Shown here in pieces: positions 35,269-43,719 of a stretch of 64,000 nucleotides of DNA. Source of the stretch: Streptomyces massasporeus (GTDB taxonomy: Bacteria; Actinomycetota; Actinomycetes; Streptomycetales; Streptomycetaceae); contig NZ_BMSE01000013.1 in the NCBI RefSeq assembly GCF_014648995.1, positions 62,001 to 126,000 of the forward strand, in the 5' to 3' direction. The position numbers were made by a program, and so were the translations under genes. The notes beneath the pieces were generated by a model. It worked only from the letters and a program-made list of their open reading frames with translations, was not told the DNA's origin and ran no database searches. How positions within the stretch are numbered: the stretch's first letter is position 1; each line of letters opens with the position of its first letter.

Positions 35269-35862
35269 TCAGGCCTCGGCGGCCTCGTCGCCCTCGGCCT
35301 CTTCACCCTCCGGGGCCTCCTCGGCCTGCGCGGCCAGGACCTGAAGGACGACGGTGTCCTCCTCGACGGCCAGGGTCGTGCCCTTCGGCAGCGTGATGTC
35401 CTTGGCGAGGATGGAGTCGCCGGCCGCCAGACCCTCGATGGAGACGGTCACGGACTCCGGGATGTGCGTCGCCTCGGCCTCGACCGGCAGCGCGTTCAGC
35501 ACGTGCTCCAGCAGGAAGGCACCCGGGGCCAGCTCACCCTCGGTGTGGACGTAGACGTCGACGTTGACCTGCTCGCCGCGCTTCACCAGCAGCAGGTCGA
35601 CGTGCTCCAGGAAACCCTTCAGCGGGTCACGCTGCACCGACTTCGGAATCGCCAGCTCGGTCTTGCCGTCGATGTCCAGCGCGATCAGCACGTTCGGCGT
35701 ACGCAGCGCCATCAGCAGGTCGTGACCCGGCAGGGTCAGGTGCAGCGGGTCCGAACCGTGCCCGTACAGGACACCCGGAACCTTGTCTTCACGACGGATA
35801 CGGCGCGCGGCACCCTTGCCGAACTCGGTGCGCGTCGCGGCGGAGATCTTCACCTCGGACAT
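35269..35862 (-). CDS. rplY: 50S ribosomal protein L25/general stress protein Ctc
   Basis: The 197-aa protein has the N-terminal L25 5S-rRNA-binding domain (EVKISAATRTEFGKGAARRIRR..., about 1-95) and the C-terminal TL5/CTC beta domain (about 96-180), then an acidic Glu/Ala tail. The two-domain length is usual for actinobacteria. GAGGAG precedes ATG 35862; a GTG two codons upstream (35868) is a less likely start. It probably contributes to ribosome stability under stress. Confidence 0.94.
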   Translation of the reverse strand: MSEVKISAATRTEFGKGAARRIRREDKVPGVLYGHGSDPLHLTLPGHDLLMALRTPNVLIALDIDGKTELAIPKSVQRDPLKGFLEHVDLLLVKRGEQVNVDVYVHTEGELAPGAFLLEHVLNALPVEAEATHIPESVTVSIEGLAAGDSILAKDITLPKGTTLAVEEDTVVLQVLAAQAEEAPEGEEAEGDEAAEA

Positions 35863-35964
35863 AGTCACTCCTCGAAATCAGAACGGACGTGGTCACCCGG
35901 CCACGAACGGCCTGCTACGAAGAGCGCGTCGATAACGGAGAGCCGCACATCCCGAAACGGGAAC

Positions 35965-36012
35965 GGCCTCCCTCGCCGAGCAACTTCAGCAGTCTACTCG
36001 GCAAGGGAGGCC
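35965..36012 (-). terminator. Hairpin between prs and rplY
   Basis: GGCCTCCCTCGCCGAG (35965-35980) opposes CTCGGCAAGGGAGGCC (35997-36012), a 16-bp stem with one mismatch. It follows prs at about 38 nt and could terminate or attenuate transcription into rplY. Confidence 0.7.
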
Positions 36013-36050
36013 GCACCCAAAACGATCTACGGAAGCCCGACCACGGACTC

Positions 36051-37031
36051 CTACTGCTCGTCGAACAGGCTCGTCACCGAACCGTCCTCGAACACCTCAC
36101 GCACCGCACTCGCGATCGTCGGAGCGATCGACAGCACCGAGATCTTCTCCAGATCCTGGCTCAGCTCACCCGGCGTCGGCAGCGTGTCCGTGAACACGAA
36201 CTCACTCACCCGCGAGTTCTTCAACCGGTCCGCCGCCGGGCCCGAGAGCACCCCGTGCGTCGCCGTCACGATCACATCCTCCGCACCGTGCGCGAACAGC
36301 GCGTCCGCAGCGGCACAGATCGTCCCACCGGTGTCGATCATGTCGTCCACCAGGACACACACGCGACCCTTCACCTCACCCACGACCTCGTGGACGGTGA
36401 CCTGGTTCGCGACGTCCTTGTCACGCCGCTTGTGCACGATCGCCAGCGGCGCACCCAGCCGGTCGCACCAGCGGTCCGCCACCCGCACCCGGCCGGCGTC
36501 CGGCGACACGACCGTCAGCTTCTCCCGGTCCACCTTCCGGCCCACGTAGTCCGCCAGCAGCGGCAGCGCGAACAGGTGGTCCACCGGACCGTCGAAGAAG
36601 CCCTGGATCTGGTCCGTGTGCAGATCCACGGTCAGGATCCGGTCCGCACCCGCGGTCTTCATCATGTCCGCGATCAGACGCGCCGAAATCGGTTCACGTC
36701 CACGGTGCTTCTTGTCCTGCCGCGCGTAACCGTAGAACGGCACGATGACCGTGATGGAGCGGGCCGACGCACGCTTCAGCGCGTCGATCATGATCAACTG
36801 CTCCATGATCCACTTGTTGATCGGAGCCGTGTGGCTCTGGATCAGGAAGCAGTCCGCGCCACGCGCCGACTCCTGATAACGCACATAGATCTCACCGTTC
36901 GCGAAGTCGAAGGCCTTCGTCGGGACAACCCCGACACCCAACTGCTGGGCGACCTCCTCGGCAAGCTCGGGGTGGGCGCGGCCGGAGAAGAACATCAACT
37001 TCTTCTCGCCGGTCGTCTTGATCCCGGTCAC
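36051..37031 (-). CDS. prs: Ribose-phosphate pyrophosphokinase
   Basis: This 326-aa enzyme makes PRPP from ribose-5-phosphate and ATP. Signature blocks are FANGEIYVRYQES, VIVPFYGYARQDKKHRGREPISA, VDLHTDQIQGFF and the PRPP loop VCVLVDDMIDTGGT. All catalytic residues are present. The GTG start follows GAGGAG. It lies 135 nt downstream of glmU, the usual order in actinobacteria and firmicutes, coupling nucleotide and cell-wall precursor supply. Confidence 0.96.
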   Translation of the reverse strand: MTGIKTTGEKKLMFFSGRAHPELAEEVAQQLGVGVVPTKAFDFANGEIYVRYQESARGADCFLIQSHTAPINKWIMEQLIMIDALKRASARSITVIVPFYGYARQDKKHRGREPISARLIADMMKTAGADRILTVDLHTDQIQGFFDGPVDHLFALPLLADYVGRKVDREKLTVVSPDAGRVRVADRWCDRLGAPLAIVHKRRDKDVANQVTVHEVVGEVKGRVCVLVDDMIDTGGTICAAADALFAHGAEDVIVTATHGVLSGPAADRLKNSRVSEFVFTDTLPTPGELSQDLEKISVLSIAPTIASAVREVFEDGSVTSLFDEQ

Positions 37032-37166
37032 AGCACTGTCTCCTCAGAGGTGTCGCAGCTAGGTGTCGAGAAACCTCGCAGCCGGCTTGCCGGAGGCCGT
37101 CTCAGCTGGTGGGGGTGCGGGTGTGCACTTATCACCGTACGCCGTGTTTCAGGCATCGGTTTCCGG

Positions 37167-38615
37167 TCAGCCCTCGCCGGCCGACTCCCGGGAAGCCGCC
37201 TCGGCCGCCTTCGCCGCCGCGCTCCCCGGACGCTTCCGAGCCACCCAACCCTCGATATTCCGCTGCTGACCACGGGCCACGGCCAGCGAACCCGCCGGCA
37301 CATCCTTCGTGATCACGGACCCGGCAGCGGTGTACGCACCGTCCCCCACCGTGACAGGCGCCACAAACATGTTGTCCGAGCCCGTCCGGCAGTGCGAACC
37401 GATGGTCGTGTGGTGCTTCTCCTGGCCGTCGTAGTTCACGAACACGCTCGCGGCACCGATGTTCGTCTGCTCACCGATCGTCGCGTCACCCACGTACGAC
37501 AGGTGAGGCACCTTCGTCCCGTCACCGATCGACGCGTTCTTCGTCTCCACGTACGTCCCGATCTTGCCCTTCGCACCCAGCCGCGTCCCCGGACGCAGAT
37601 ACGCGTACGGACCCACCGTCGCGTCCGCACCGACCTCGGCACCCGCGGCCACAGTGTTGTCGACCCGCGCACCCGCACCCACCCGGGTGTCCGTCAGCCG
37701 CGAGTTGGGCCCGACCTCCGCGCCCTCGGCCAGATGCGTCGTGCCGTGCAACTGCGTGCCCGGGTGCACGACGGCGTCCTGCTCGAAGGTCACGGTCACG
37801 TCGATCCAGGTCGTGGCCGGATCGATCACGGTCACACCGGCCAGCATCGCCTCGGTCAGCAACCGGTCGTTCAGGATCCGGCGGGCCTCCGACAACTGCA
37901 CACGGTTGTTGATCCCGGCGATCTCACGGTGGTCGCCGGCCACCGACGCCCCGACCCGGTGCCCCGCCTCACGCAGGATCCCGAGCACGTCCGTCAGGTA
38001 CTCCTCGCCCTGGCTGTTGTCCGTCCGCACCTTCTTCAGCGCGTCCGCCAGCAACTGCCCGTCGAACGCGAACACACCCGAGTTGATCTCACGGATCGAC
38101 CGCTGGGCATCGGTGGCGTCCTTGTGCTCGACGATCGCCGTCACGGCACCGGAGGCGTCGTCCCGGACGATCCGCCCGTACCCCGTCGCGTCCGGCACCT
38201 CGGCGGTCAGCACCGTGACCGCGTTGCCGTCCGCGGAGTGCGTGGCCGCCAGGGCCTGCAGCGTCGCGCCCGTCAGCAGGGGCGTATCCCCGCACACGAC
38301 GACGACCGTCCCGTCGACGGCCCCGCCCAGCTCCTCCAGGCCCATCCGCACGGCGTGCCCGGTGCCGTTCTGCTCCGCCTGCACGGCAGTGCGGACCTCG
38401 GGGGCGATGTCGCCGAGATGGGCGGTGACCTTCTCACGGGCGTGGCCGACCACGACGACCAGGTGCTCGGGGTTCAGCTCGCCCGCGGCGGCGAGCACAT
38501 GGCCCACGAGGCTGCGACCGCAGAGCTCGTGCAGGACCTTGGGTGTGGCCGACTTCATACGGGTGCCCTCACCCGCTGCGAGAACGACGACGGCTGCCGG
38601 GCGGTTGGCGCTCAC
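37167..38615 (-). CDS. glmU: Bifunctional UDP-N-acetylglucosamine pyrophosphorylase/GlcN-1-P acetyltransferase
   Basis: This 482-aa enzyme makes UDP-GlcNAc. The N-terminal uridyltransferase has LAAGEGTRMKSATPKVLHEL (12-31), QNGTGHAV and CGDTPLL. The C-terminal left-handed beta-helix has hexapeptide repeats (VGPYAYLRPGTRLG, KNASIGDGTKVPHLSYVGDA, NYDGQEKHHTTIG) with the acetyltransferase His region. A short Lys/Ala-rich tail follows. GTG 38615 has AAGGG upstream. The tRNA-Gln gene lies just upstream on the same strand. Confidence 0.96.
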   Translation of the reverse strand: MSANRPAAVVVLAAGEGTRMKSATPKVLHELCGRSLVGHVLAAAGELNPEHLVVVVGHAREKVTAHLGDIAPEVRTAVQAEQNGTGHAVRMGLEELGGAVDGTVVVVCGDTPLLTGATLQALAATHSADGNAVTVLTAEVPDATGYGRIVRDDASGAVTAIVEHKDATDAQRSIREINSGVFAFDGQLLADALKKVRTDNSQGEEYLTDVLGILREAGHRVGASVAGDHREIAGINNRVQLSEARRILNDRLLTEAMLAGVTVIDPATTWIDVTVTFEQDAVVHPGTQLHGTTHLAEGAEVGPNSRLTDTRVGAGARVDNTVAAGAEVGADATVGPYAYLRPGTRLGAKGKIGTYVETKNASIGDGTKVPHLSYVGDATIGEQTNIGAASVFVNYDGQEKHHTTIGSHCRTGSDNMFVAPVTVGDGAYTAAGSVITKDVPAGSLAVARGQQRNIEGWVARKRPGSAAAKAAEAASRESAGEG

Positions 38616-38738
38616 GGGATGCCCTTCGGCTGTGGATGGGGTGGGGTGACATCCGCAGGATACCGGGGGGTTTTGTGGGGGGCATGGGTGCGGGCCCTGA
38701 CTGGGGTGTGATCAGTCAGGGCCCGCACCGAGCATGGG

Positions 38739-38810
38739 CTCCCCCGCCAGGACTCGAACCCGGACAGATGGCACCAAAAGCCACAGTGCTGCCAATTACA
38801 CCACGGGGGA
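38739..38810 (-). tRNA. tRNA-Gln (anticodon TTG)
   Basis: Read on the minus strand, the 7-bp acceptor TCCCCCG/CGGGGGA, a D arm, an anticodon arm GTGGC-loop-GCCAT with loop TTTTGGT (anticodon TTG), a T arm with GGTTCGAGTCC and discriminator G are present. CCA is not encoded. It decodes CAA, a rare codon in this GC-rich genome. Confidence 0.93.
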
Positions 38811-38831
38811 CAGTTCGACTAAACCGGACAT

Positions 38832-39698
38832 TTAGCCAGGTCGCCGATCGGCGCCCTCTACTATGCCGTACCAGGCGCCTTCCACGCGACGATACAAGTC
38901 AGCGCTCCGGGCGACGTAGATGGCCAGGCAGCCTCGGTACGAGTCACCCACATTTTTGCGAACTGTCTTGGGGTTGTGCTTCTTGAGGGTCGTGCCTTGG
39001 AACGTCCCGGTGTCCACGCCGACAAGATCGGCCCAGTAGGCCTCGGCTTCTGCCACGTCCGCCGACTCGTGGATGTAGAGGCGGAATCGAAGACGCTCGC
39101 GATCGACTTCCAGCGACTCGAGCCAGCGCAGGTAGAACCGGATGACGTTCGGGTCGCTGTTGATGAACTGGAGGTTCTCGCGGCGCTGTCGGCTGTGCGC
39201 CTTGTCCTTGGCGCCCTCGGCCCAGTAGAGGACGACACCGGCCAGGAACAGCTCGCGGTTGGAGAGCTCGCCGATCGCCTGCTTGGACGCCTCCTTGGTC
39301 TGTTGCCGTGCCTCGTGGCGCACCGCCAGCTCGTGCTCCCACCTCCGTCGCGCTGCCAGCTTCGCCTGCTCCGTCGGATCACGACGCTCCGGCTTCGGCA
39401 GATCCCGTACCCACAGCGAGATCGAACTCTTGGAGCACCCCAGCTCCACCTCGATCTGGTCGTACGTCCAGCCCTGGAGGCGGAGCTCCCTCGCGTTCTC
39501 CCGCAGGTCGTCCTTCGCCCGGGGGCGTTTCGTCCAGGCCGGGGGCGGTTCGCCCTTGATCAGTTGGTTGAGGATGTCGTTGTTGTAGATCTTCAGTTCG
39601 TCGCGGATCTGGCGAAGGCTGAGGCCCTGGCGGCGGAGTGCCACCGCCTTCTCCCGTAGTCCCTCGAAGTCGGCGTACTTGCCGGATGCATGTGCCAT
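38832..39698 (-). CDS. HTH protein with a LAGLIDADG-like domain, 288 aa
   Basis: The N-terminal half holds two resolvase-like HTH units (KAVALRRQGLSLRQIRDEL, about 17-35, and ELRLQGWTYDQIEVELGCSKSSISLWV, about 71-97). The C-terminal half has FLAGVVLYWAEGAK (151-164), then NLQFINSDPNVIRFYLRWL, a pattern resembling single-motif LAGLIDADG proteins. It may be a domesticated homing endonuclease or a DNA-binding regulator. The acidic residue expected at the LAGLIDADG helix end is Glu here. It sits next to tRNA-Gln, a position typical of mobile genes, but no att-like repeat is seen. An ATG two codons upstream (39704) is equally possible. Confidence 0.65.
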   Translation of the reverse strand: MAHASGKYADFEGLREKAVALRRQGLSLRQIRDELKIYNNDILNQLIKGEPPPAWTKRPRAKDDLRENARELRLQGWTYDQIEVELGCSKSSISLWVRDLPKPERRDPTEQAKLAARRRWEHELAVRHEARQQTKEASKQAIGELSNRELFLAGVVLYWAEGAKDKAHSRQRRENLQFINSDPNVIRFYLRWLESLEVDRERLRFRLYIHESADVAEAEAYWADLVGVDTGTFQGTTLKKHNPKTVRKNVGDSYRGCLAIYVARSADLYRRVEGAWYGIVEGADRRPG

Positions 39699-39853
39699 AC
39701 GCATACCGTCCGGGCGGAATGGGACCCTCCGGGCTCGAACGGTGAGCGATTCAGCAGTTCGAGGGATATCGGGTGGTATCGCAGCCGAACGGTCACGGAG
39801 TGTGGTGTGGGCCAGTCCCGGAAACTCGCCGGAAAGCGGGCGGGGGGCGCCTT

Positions 39854-39859
39854 TAGGCT
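39854..39859 (+). promoter_or_regulatory. -10 element of a predicted leaderless kinase transcript
   Basis: TAGGCT, 7 nt before ATG 39867. The GGAGG between them is only 1 nt from the ATG and so is too close to act as a ribosome site. Confidence 0.5.
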
Positions 39860-39866
39860 GGGAGGC

Positions 39867-41171
39867 ATGACCGCGACGGGGGAAGACCATGTGACGGCCC
39901 GTGGAGGGCCGTGGTGGTGGGCCAGGCGGCGTAGCGCCGTGTTCGATGCGAGCCTGGCCGTGGTGTCCGCGCTGGAGTGCGCGGTGGAGGGGGTCCCGTT
40001 CGCGCGGGACGCGGGGATCCCGGTGGCGGCGGGGGTCGTCTTCGGGTTGCTGGCCGGTTCCGTGCTGCTGGTGAGGCGCCGGTGGCCGATCGCCGTCGTG
40101 CTGGTCTCGATCGCGATCACGCCCGCCGAGATGGGTTTCGTGATGGGCGTCGTCGGCCTGTACACGCTGGCCGCGGCCGAGCTGCCCCGGCGGATCATCG
40201 CCTCGCTGGCGGGGATGTCGCTGGTGGGGACGTTGATCGTGACGTTCGTGAAGACGCGGCAGGACATGTCGCGGGGGGACCTGGACATAGGGGACTGGTT
40301 CGTGCCGTTCGCGGCGATCACGATGTCGCTGGGCTTCACGGCGCCTCCGGTGCTGCTCGGTCTGTACGTGGGGGCGCGGCGGCGGCTGATGGAGAGCCTG
40401 CGGGAGCGGGCGGACAGTCTGGAGCGGGAGCTTCAGTTGCTCGCGGAGCGGGCGGAGGAGCGGGCGGAGTGGGCCCGTAGCGAGGAGCGGACGCGGATCG
40501 CGCGGGAGATGCACGATGTCGTGGCGCATCGGGTGAGTCTGATGGTGGTGCATGCGGCGGCGCTGCAGGCGGTGGCGCGGAAGGATCCCGAGAAGGCGGT
40601 GAAGAACGCCGCGCTGGTGGGGGACATGGGGCGGCAGGCGCTGACGGAGCTGCGGGAGATGCTCGGGGTGCTGCGCAGCGGTGGGGGTGAGCGGCGGGTT
40701 CCTGCCGCCTCGGTGCCGCTCGCGGCGGTGGGGGTGGCTGCGGCCGCGGCTGCGGCGGCTTCGCGGGCGGCCGACGACGAGGGGCCGAGTCTGGCGGAGC
40801 TCGAGGAGTTGGTGGGGCAGTCGGCCGCCGCGGGGATGGTGGTGGCGCTGTCGGTGGAGGGGGATGTCCGGTCGTATGCGCCTCAGGTGGAGCAGACAGC
40901 GTATCGGGTGGTGCAGGAGGCGTTGACGAACGTCCACAAGCACGCGGCCGGGGCGAAGACGTATGTGCGGTTGGCGCATCGGGTGTCGGAGATCGCGATG
41001 CAGGTGGAGAACGAGCCGCCTGAGGAGGCGGCGTCGTCGGCGCGGTTGCCGTCGGGTGGGAACGGGCTGGTGGGGATGAGGGAGCGGGTTTCGGCGCTGG
41101 GTGGTGTGTTCGTGTCGGGGCCGACGGATGCGGGGGGTTTCCGGGTGTCGGCGGTGATTCCGGCGTCGTGA
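39867..41171 (+). CDS. Orphan sensor histidine kinase, HisKA_3 family
   Basis: The 434-aa protein has about four to five transmembrane helices in the first 170 residues, a cytoplasmic coiled coil (about 172-205), the dimerisation/phospho-acceptor helix with His216 in REMHDVVAHRVS, an Ala-rich insertion (about 285-300) and the ATPase domain with N-box QEALTNVHKHA (Asn355) and GGNGLVGM (about 397-404). It belongs to the NarL-type two-component class, but no response-regulator gene is adjacent. The orphan regulators at 16.9 and 25.9 kb are too far away to infer pairing. Confidence 0.9.
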   Translation: MTATGEDHVTARGGPWWWARRRSAVFDASLAVVSALECAVEGVPFARDAGIPVAAGVVFGLLAGSVLLVRRRWPIAVVLVSIAITPAEMGFVMGVVGLYTLAAAELPRRIIASLAGMSLVGTLIVTFVKTRQDMSRGDLDIGDWFVPFAAITMSLGFTAPPVLLGLYVGARRRLMESLRERADSLERELQLLAERAEERAEWARSEERTRIAREMHDVVAHRVSLMVVHAAALQAVARKDPEKAVKNAALVGDMGRQALTELREMLGVLRSGGGERRVPAASVPLAAVGVAAAAAAAASRAADDEGPSLAELEELVGQSAAAGMVVALSVEGDVRSYAPQVEQTAYRVVQEALTNVHKHAAGAKTYVRLAHRVSEIAMQVENEPPEEAASSARLPSGGNGLVGMRERVSALGGVFVSGPTDAGGFRVSAVIPAS

Positions 41172-41184
41172 CGCGGCTGGGTGC

Positions 41185-41679
41185 TCAGCTCGTGGTGAGG
41201 CGGGCGGGTGCGGTGCCGGCGATGAGGGTGGCGAGGGCTTGGTCGATGTCGGGGCCGAGGTACCAGTCGCCGGTGTGGTCGAGGGTGTAGACGCGGCCGT
41301 CGGTGTCGATGGCGAGGAGGGCCTGGCTGTCGGTTTCGGCGCCGAGGGGGCAGACGTCGGTGCCGAGGGCGCGGCCGAGGTCGCCGAGGGTGCGGGCCAT
41401 GTGGAGGCCGTGCAGTGGGTCGAGGTGGAGGTGGGCGGGGGCGACCTGGCGTCCGGGGCCGGTGGGTGTGATGTGGAGTCCGCCGAATTCGGCCCAGGCC
41501 TCGACGGCGGCGGGGAAGACGGTGTGGCGGTGGCCGGCGGGGGAGGCGTGGTCGCGCAGGGCGTCGGCCCAGATCTCGGCTTGTTTGATGTCCCAGCGTC
41601 CGGGTTGCCAGCCGGCGGCGCGCAGGGCGGCGTCGACGGGTACGGCGAAGCGGGTGGTGGAGGTGCGGTCGGCGTGCAT
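41185..41679 (-). CDS. SUKH-3 family immunity protein, 164 aa
   Basis: The sequence matches the SUKH-3 pattern: GWQPGRWDIKQAEIWADAL near the N-terminus, an AAVEAWAEFGGLHI core, GRALGTDVCPLGAETDSQALLAIDTDGRVYTLD and DWYLGPDIDQALATLI. SUKH proteins are cytoplasmic immunity factors that bind and neutralise nucleic-acid-targeting toxins. It lies 79 nt downstream of the YwqJ-type deaminase gene on the same strand, the classical toxin-then-immunity order. AAGGG precedes the ATG. Confidence 0.82.
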   Translation of the reverse strand: MHADRTSTTRFAVPVDAALRAAGWQPGRWDIKQAEIWADALRDHASPAGHRHTVFPAAVEAWAEFGGLHITPTGPGRQVAPAHLHLDPLHGLHMARTLGDLGRALGTDVCPLGAETDSQALLAIDTDGRVYTLDHTGDWYLGPDIDQALATLIAGTAPARLTTS

Positions 41680-41758
41680 GCGCCCTTCGTCTCGTCGAGG
41701 TCATGGGGTGGCGCGAGAGGGCGCGCCGGGGTGTCTGGTGCTGTGGGGGTGGGGTGCG

Positions 41759-42361
41759 TCAGCCGTTCTGGGACGCCGGGTCGACTATGCGGACGCCGAA
41801 GTGGGCGCTGAGCGCGGTGCAGGCGCGGCAGGGGGTGGCGAAGCTGCCGTGGAGGGGGTCGCCGTCCTCGCGGATGCGTCGGGCGGTGAGTTTGGCCTGC
41901 TTGAGGGCTTTGCGTGCCTCGCCGTTGGTCATGGGTTTGCGTGCGGCGCGTTTGCTGCGGGCGGTGTCGGCGGCGGCGATGTGGCGGGAGATGAGGATGG
42001 TTTCGGCGCAGCGGCCGGTGTAGCGGTCGCGTTGGGCGCTGGTGAGGGTGTCGAGGAAGTCCTGGACGAGGGGGTGCAGGGCGGGGGGTGTGTCGCCGCG
42101 GGCCGCGGTGCCGGTGAGGGTGGTGCCGCGGACGGAGAGGGCGGCGGCGACGGTGGGGAGGATGCCGTCGCGGCGGTGCCGGAGGGCGGGGGCGTGGGCT
42201 GCCTCGGTGGCGCTCCAGCCGATGCGGGGGTCGCCGCCTCGGGGGTCGGTGGCTCGTGGGTCGCCGGCCTGGGGGCCGGTGCCGTGGCTGCCGCCTCGGG
42301 GGTCGCCGTTTCGTGGGTCGGCGGACCTGCCGGTGTGTGGTCCCGTCTGCGTGGCATTCAT
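41759..42361 (-). CDS. YwqJ-family deaminase domain protein, 200 aa
   Basis: The N-terminal about 50 residues are low-complexity repeats of DPRGGDPR type. From about residue 55 a deaminase-like domain follows, with GRCAE (Cys118-Ala-Glu120) and PCRAC (177-181), the two zinc and catalytic motifs of the cytidine-deaminase superfamily in the arrangement of YwqJ-like toxins. Members are usually toxin tips of larger secreted proteins. Here the domain stands alone, with no signal peptide. GGAGGGGAAG precedes the ATG. A SUKH-3 gene follows. Confidence 0.75.
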   Translation of the reverse strand: MNATQTGPHTGRSADPRNGDPRGGSHGTGPQAGDPRATDPRGGDPRIGWSATEAAHAPALRHRRDGILPTVAAALSVRGTTLTGTAARGDTPPALHPLVQDFLDTLTSAQRDRYTGRCAETILISRHIAAADTARSKRAARKPMTNGEARKALKQAKLTARRIREDGDPLHGSFATPCRACTALSAHFGVRIVDPASQNG

Positions 42362-42706
42362 GATCGTCTTCCCCTCCGTGCATCCCCCCGGGGGTCACAG
42401 ACTGCCAAATGCCGTGGCTGGTGCGGAAGCTGGGGCGCGGCGACACGCCCATAGCGGGGTGTGCCGTCACGGTGGGGTGACGCCTGGTCACGGAAGCGGA
42501 GGGGGTGCTGACCGGTGCCGGTGACCGGTGTCGTCGTACCGCATAGGCTGTCGGCACCGCGGGCGATGCGGTGATCCGTTCGGGGCTCGATGCAGTGAAC
42601 CGGAGGGTGATCCGCTGTCGGCGCGTGCAGTGACAGTCGATACGGGTCGTAGTGCGCCAAGGGTGGTCAATACGGGTCGTACAGAGTGCCGCAGGGGGCA
42701 ACCGCC
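42362..42706. promoter_or_regulatory. Shared divergent control region of the toxin/immunity-like genes
   Basis: A rightward promoter GTGACC-17-TAGGCT (42521-42549) is plausible. Downstream, ATACGGGTCGTA is repeated at 42640-42651 and 42670-42681, exactly 30 bp apart (three helical turns). GGTGATCCG is repeated at 42570 and 42606, each followed about 20 bp later by TGCAGTGA. These direct repeats lie between the divergent start codons and look like regulator sites or a structured leader. No protein-coding frame is supported. Confidence 0.5.
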
Positions 42707-43711
42707 ATGACGACAGGTCGGCTCGGGCAGCAAGCCGCGCCGCCGAACGCGGCCTACGCCGGGCAGGTCGTGCACTTCCCGGATCCGGTCCGGGCGGCGC
42801 GTCACCCGAGAGGGGTACGGGTCGACGAGCACGGTTACCCCGACTTCTCGGCTTATGCGCGCGCGGCCGCGGAGATCGCGGAGCCGCCGGAGGGTTTCGG
42901 TGTCGACGAGTTGCGGCTGACGGACTATGTGTCGGCGAACACGGCGCTGTCGGCGTCCGGGCACGAGTTGTGGGACACGGTGCCGGCGGTGGCGACGCCG
43001 CACGGCTGGACGTGGCACCACGTGGTGGGTACGCGGCGGCTGGAGCTGGTTCCGGTCGAGGTGAAGGCGCTGCTGCGGCATCACGGGGGTGTGGCGACGT
43101 CGGGTGTCGACCATTCCAAGCGGGGCACGCGGCCGTTGCAGGAGACGCGTCCGGCGCATTTCGGGCTGCCGAAGTCGGGTGTCGCGGTGACGGAGTCGCA
43201 GGTGCAGGGCGTCGAGGAGGACCTCGGCTACCGGTTGCCGGGTGCGTACCGGTCGTTCCTGAAGGCGGCGGGTGGCTGTGCGCCGGTGGGTGCCGCGCTG
43301 GACGCGGAGCTGGGTCTGCTGGTGGACCAGCCGTTCTTCACGGTGCGCGACGAGGCGGCGGTCAATGACCTGGTGTACGTCAACAAGTGTCTGCGTGACC
43401 ATCTGACCAAGGACTATCTGGGGATCGCGTTCGTCCAGGGCGGGCTGCTGGCCGTGAAGGTGAGGGGCGAGCACATCGGTTCGGTGTGGTTCTGCGCGTA
43501 CGACGACGCGCGGGACGTGGATCCCTCGATGCCGCCGGCGGAGCGCGTGGAGCGGTTGTTGCTGCTGTGCGGGGACGACTTCGATGTCTTCCTGTCGCGG
43601 CTGGCGGGCAATCCGCCGGAGTTGGAGACGGTGGCGAACCTGATGGTGGACGGCGGGTTCGCGCGTGTGGTGCCGGTGGGTGCGGTGTCGTCCTCGGCCG
43701 TGGGGGAGTGA
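42707..43711 (+). CDS. Fusion of a WHH-type HNH nuclease-like domain and a SUKH (SMI1/KNR4) domain, 334 aa
   Basis: Residues about 35-130 resemble the WHH branch of HNH/EndoVII toxins: HGYPDFSAYA, then WTWHHVVGTRRLELVPVEVKALLRHHGG (101-128), with paired His residues at 104-105 and 125-126 where the catalytic and metal ligands lie. Residues about 160-300 are a typical SMI1/KNR4 (SUKH) domain, opening with VTESQVQGVEEDLGYRLPGAYRSFLKAAGG. Toxin and immunity folds are thus in one polypeptide. No signal peptide. The ATG is chosen from AGGGGG 9 nt upstream. An 8-nt gap separates it from the next gene, so they form an operon. Confidence 0.78.
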   Translation: MTTGRLGQQAAPPNAAYAGQVVHFPDPVRAARHPRGVRVDEHGYPDFSAYARAAAEIAEPPEGFGVDELRLTDYVSANTALSASGHELWDTVPAVATPHGWTWHHVVGTRRLELVPVEVKALLRHHGGVATSGVDHSKRGTRPLQETRPAHFGLPKSGVAVTESQVQGVEEDLGYRLPGAYRSFLKAAGGCAPVGAALDAELGLLVDQPFFTVRDEAAVNDLVYVNKCLRDHLTKDYLGIAFVQGGLLAVKVRGEHIGSVWFCAYDDARDVDPSMPPAERVERLLLLCGDDFDVFLSRLAGNPPELETVANLMVDGGFARVVPVGAVSSSAVGE

Positions 43712-43719
43712 GGTCGGCG

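Noticed and set aside
38739..39704. tRNA-Gln as the attachment site of an integrative element
   Set aside because: No integrase, excisionase or second copy of the tRNA 3' end was found within the window.
38832..42701. A 1289-codon minus-strand open frame
   Set aside because: Only its 3' 290 codons form a protein-like sequence. The rest is Arg/Pro/His-rich antisense of the kinase and toxin-like genes, as expected in high-GC DNA.
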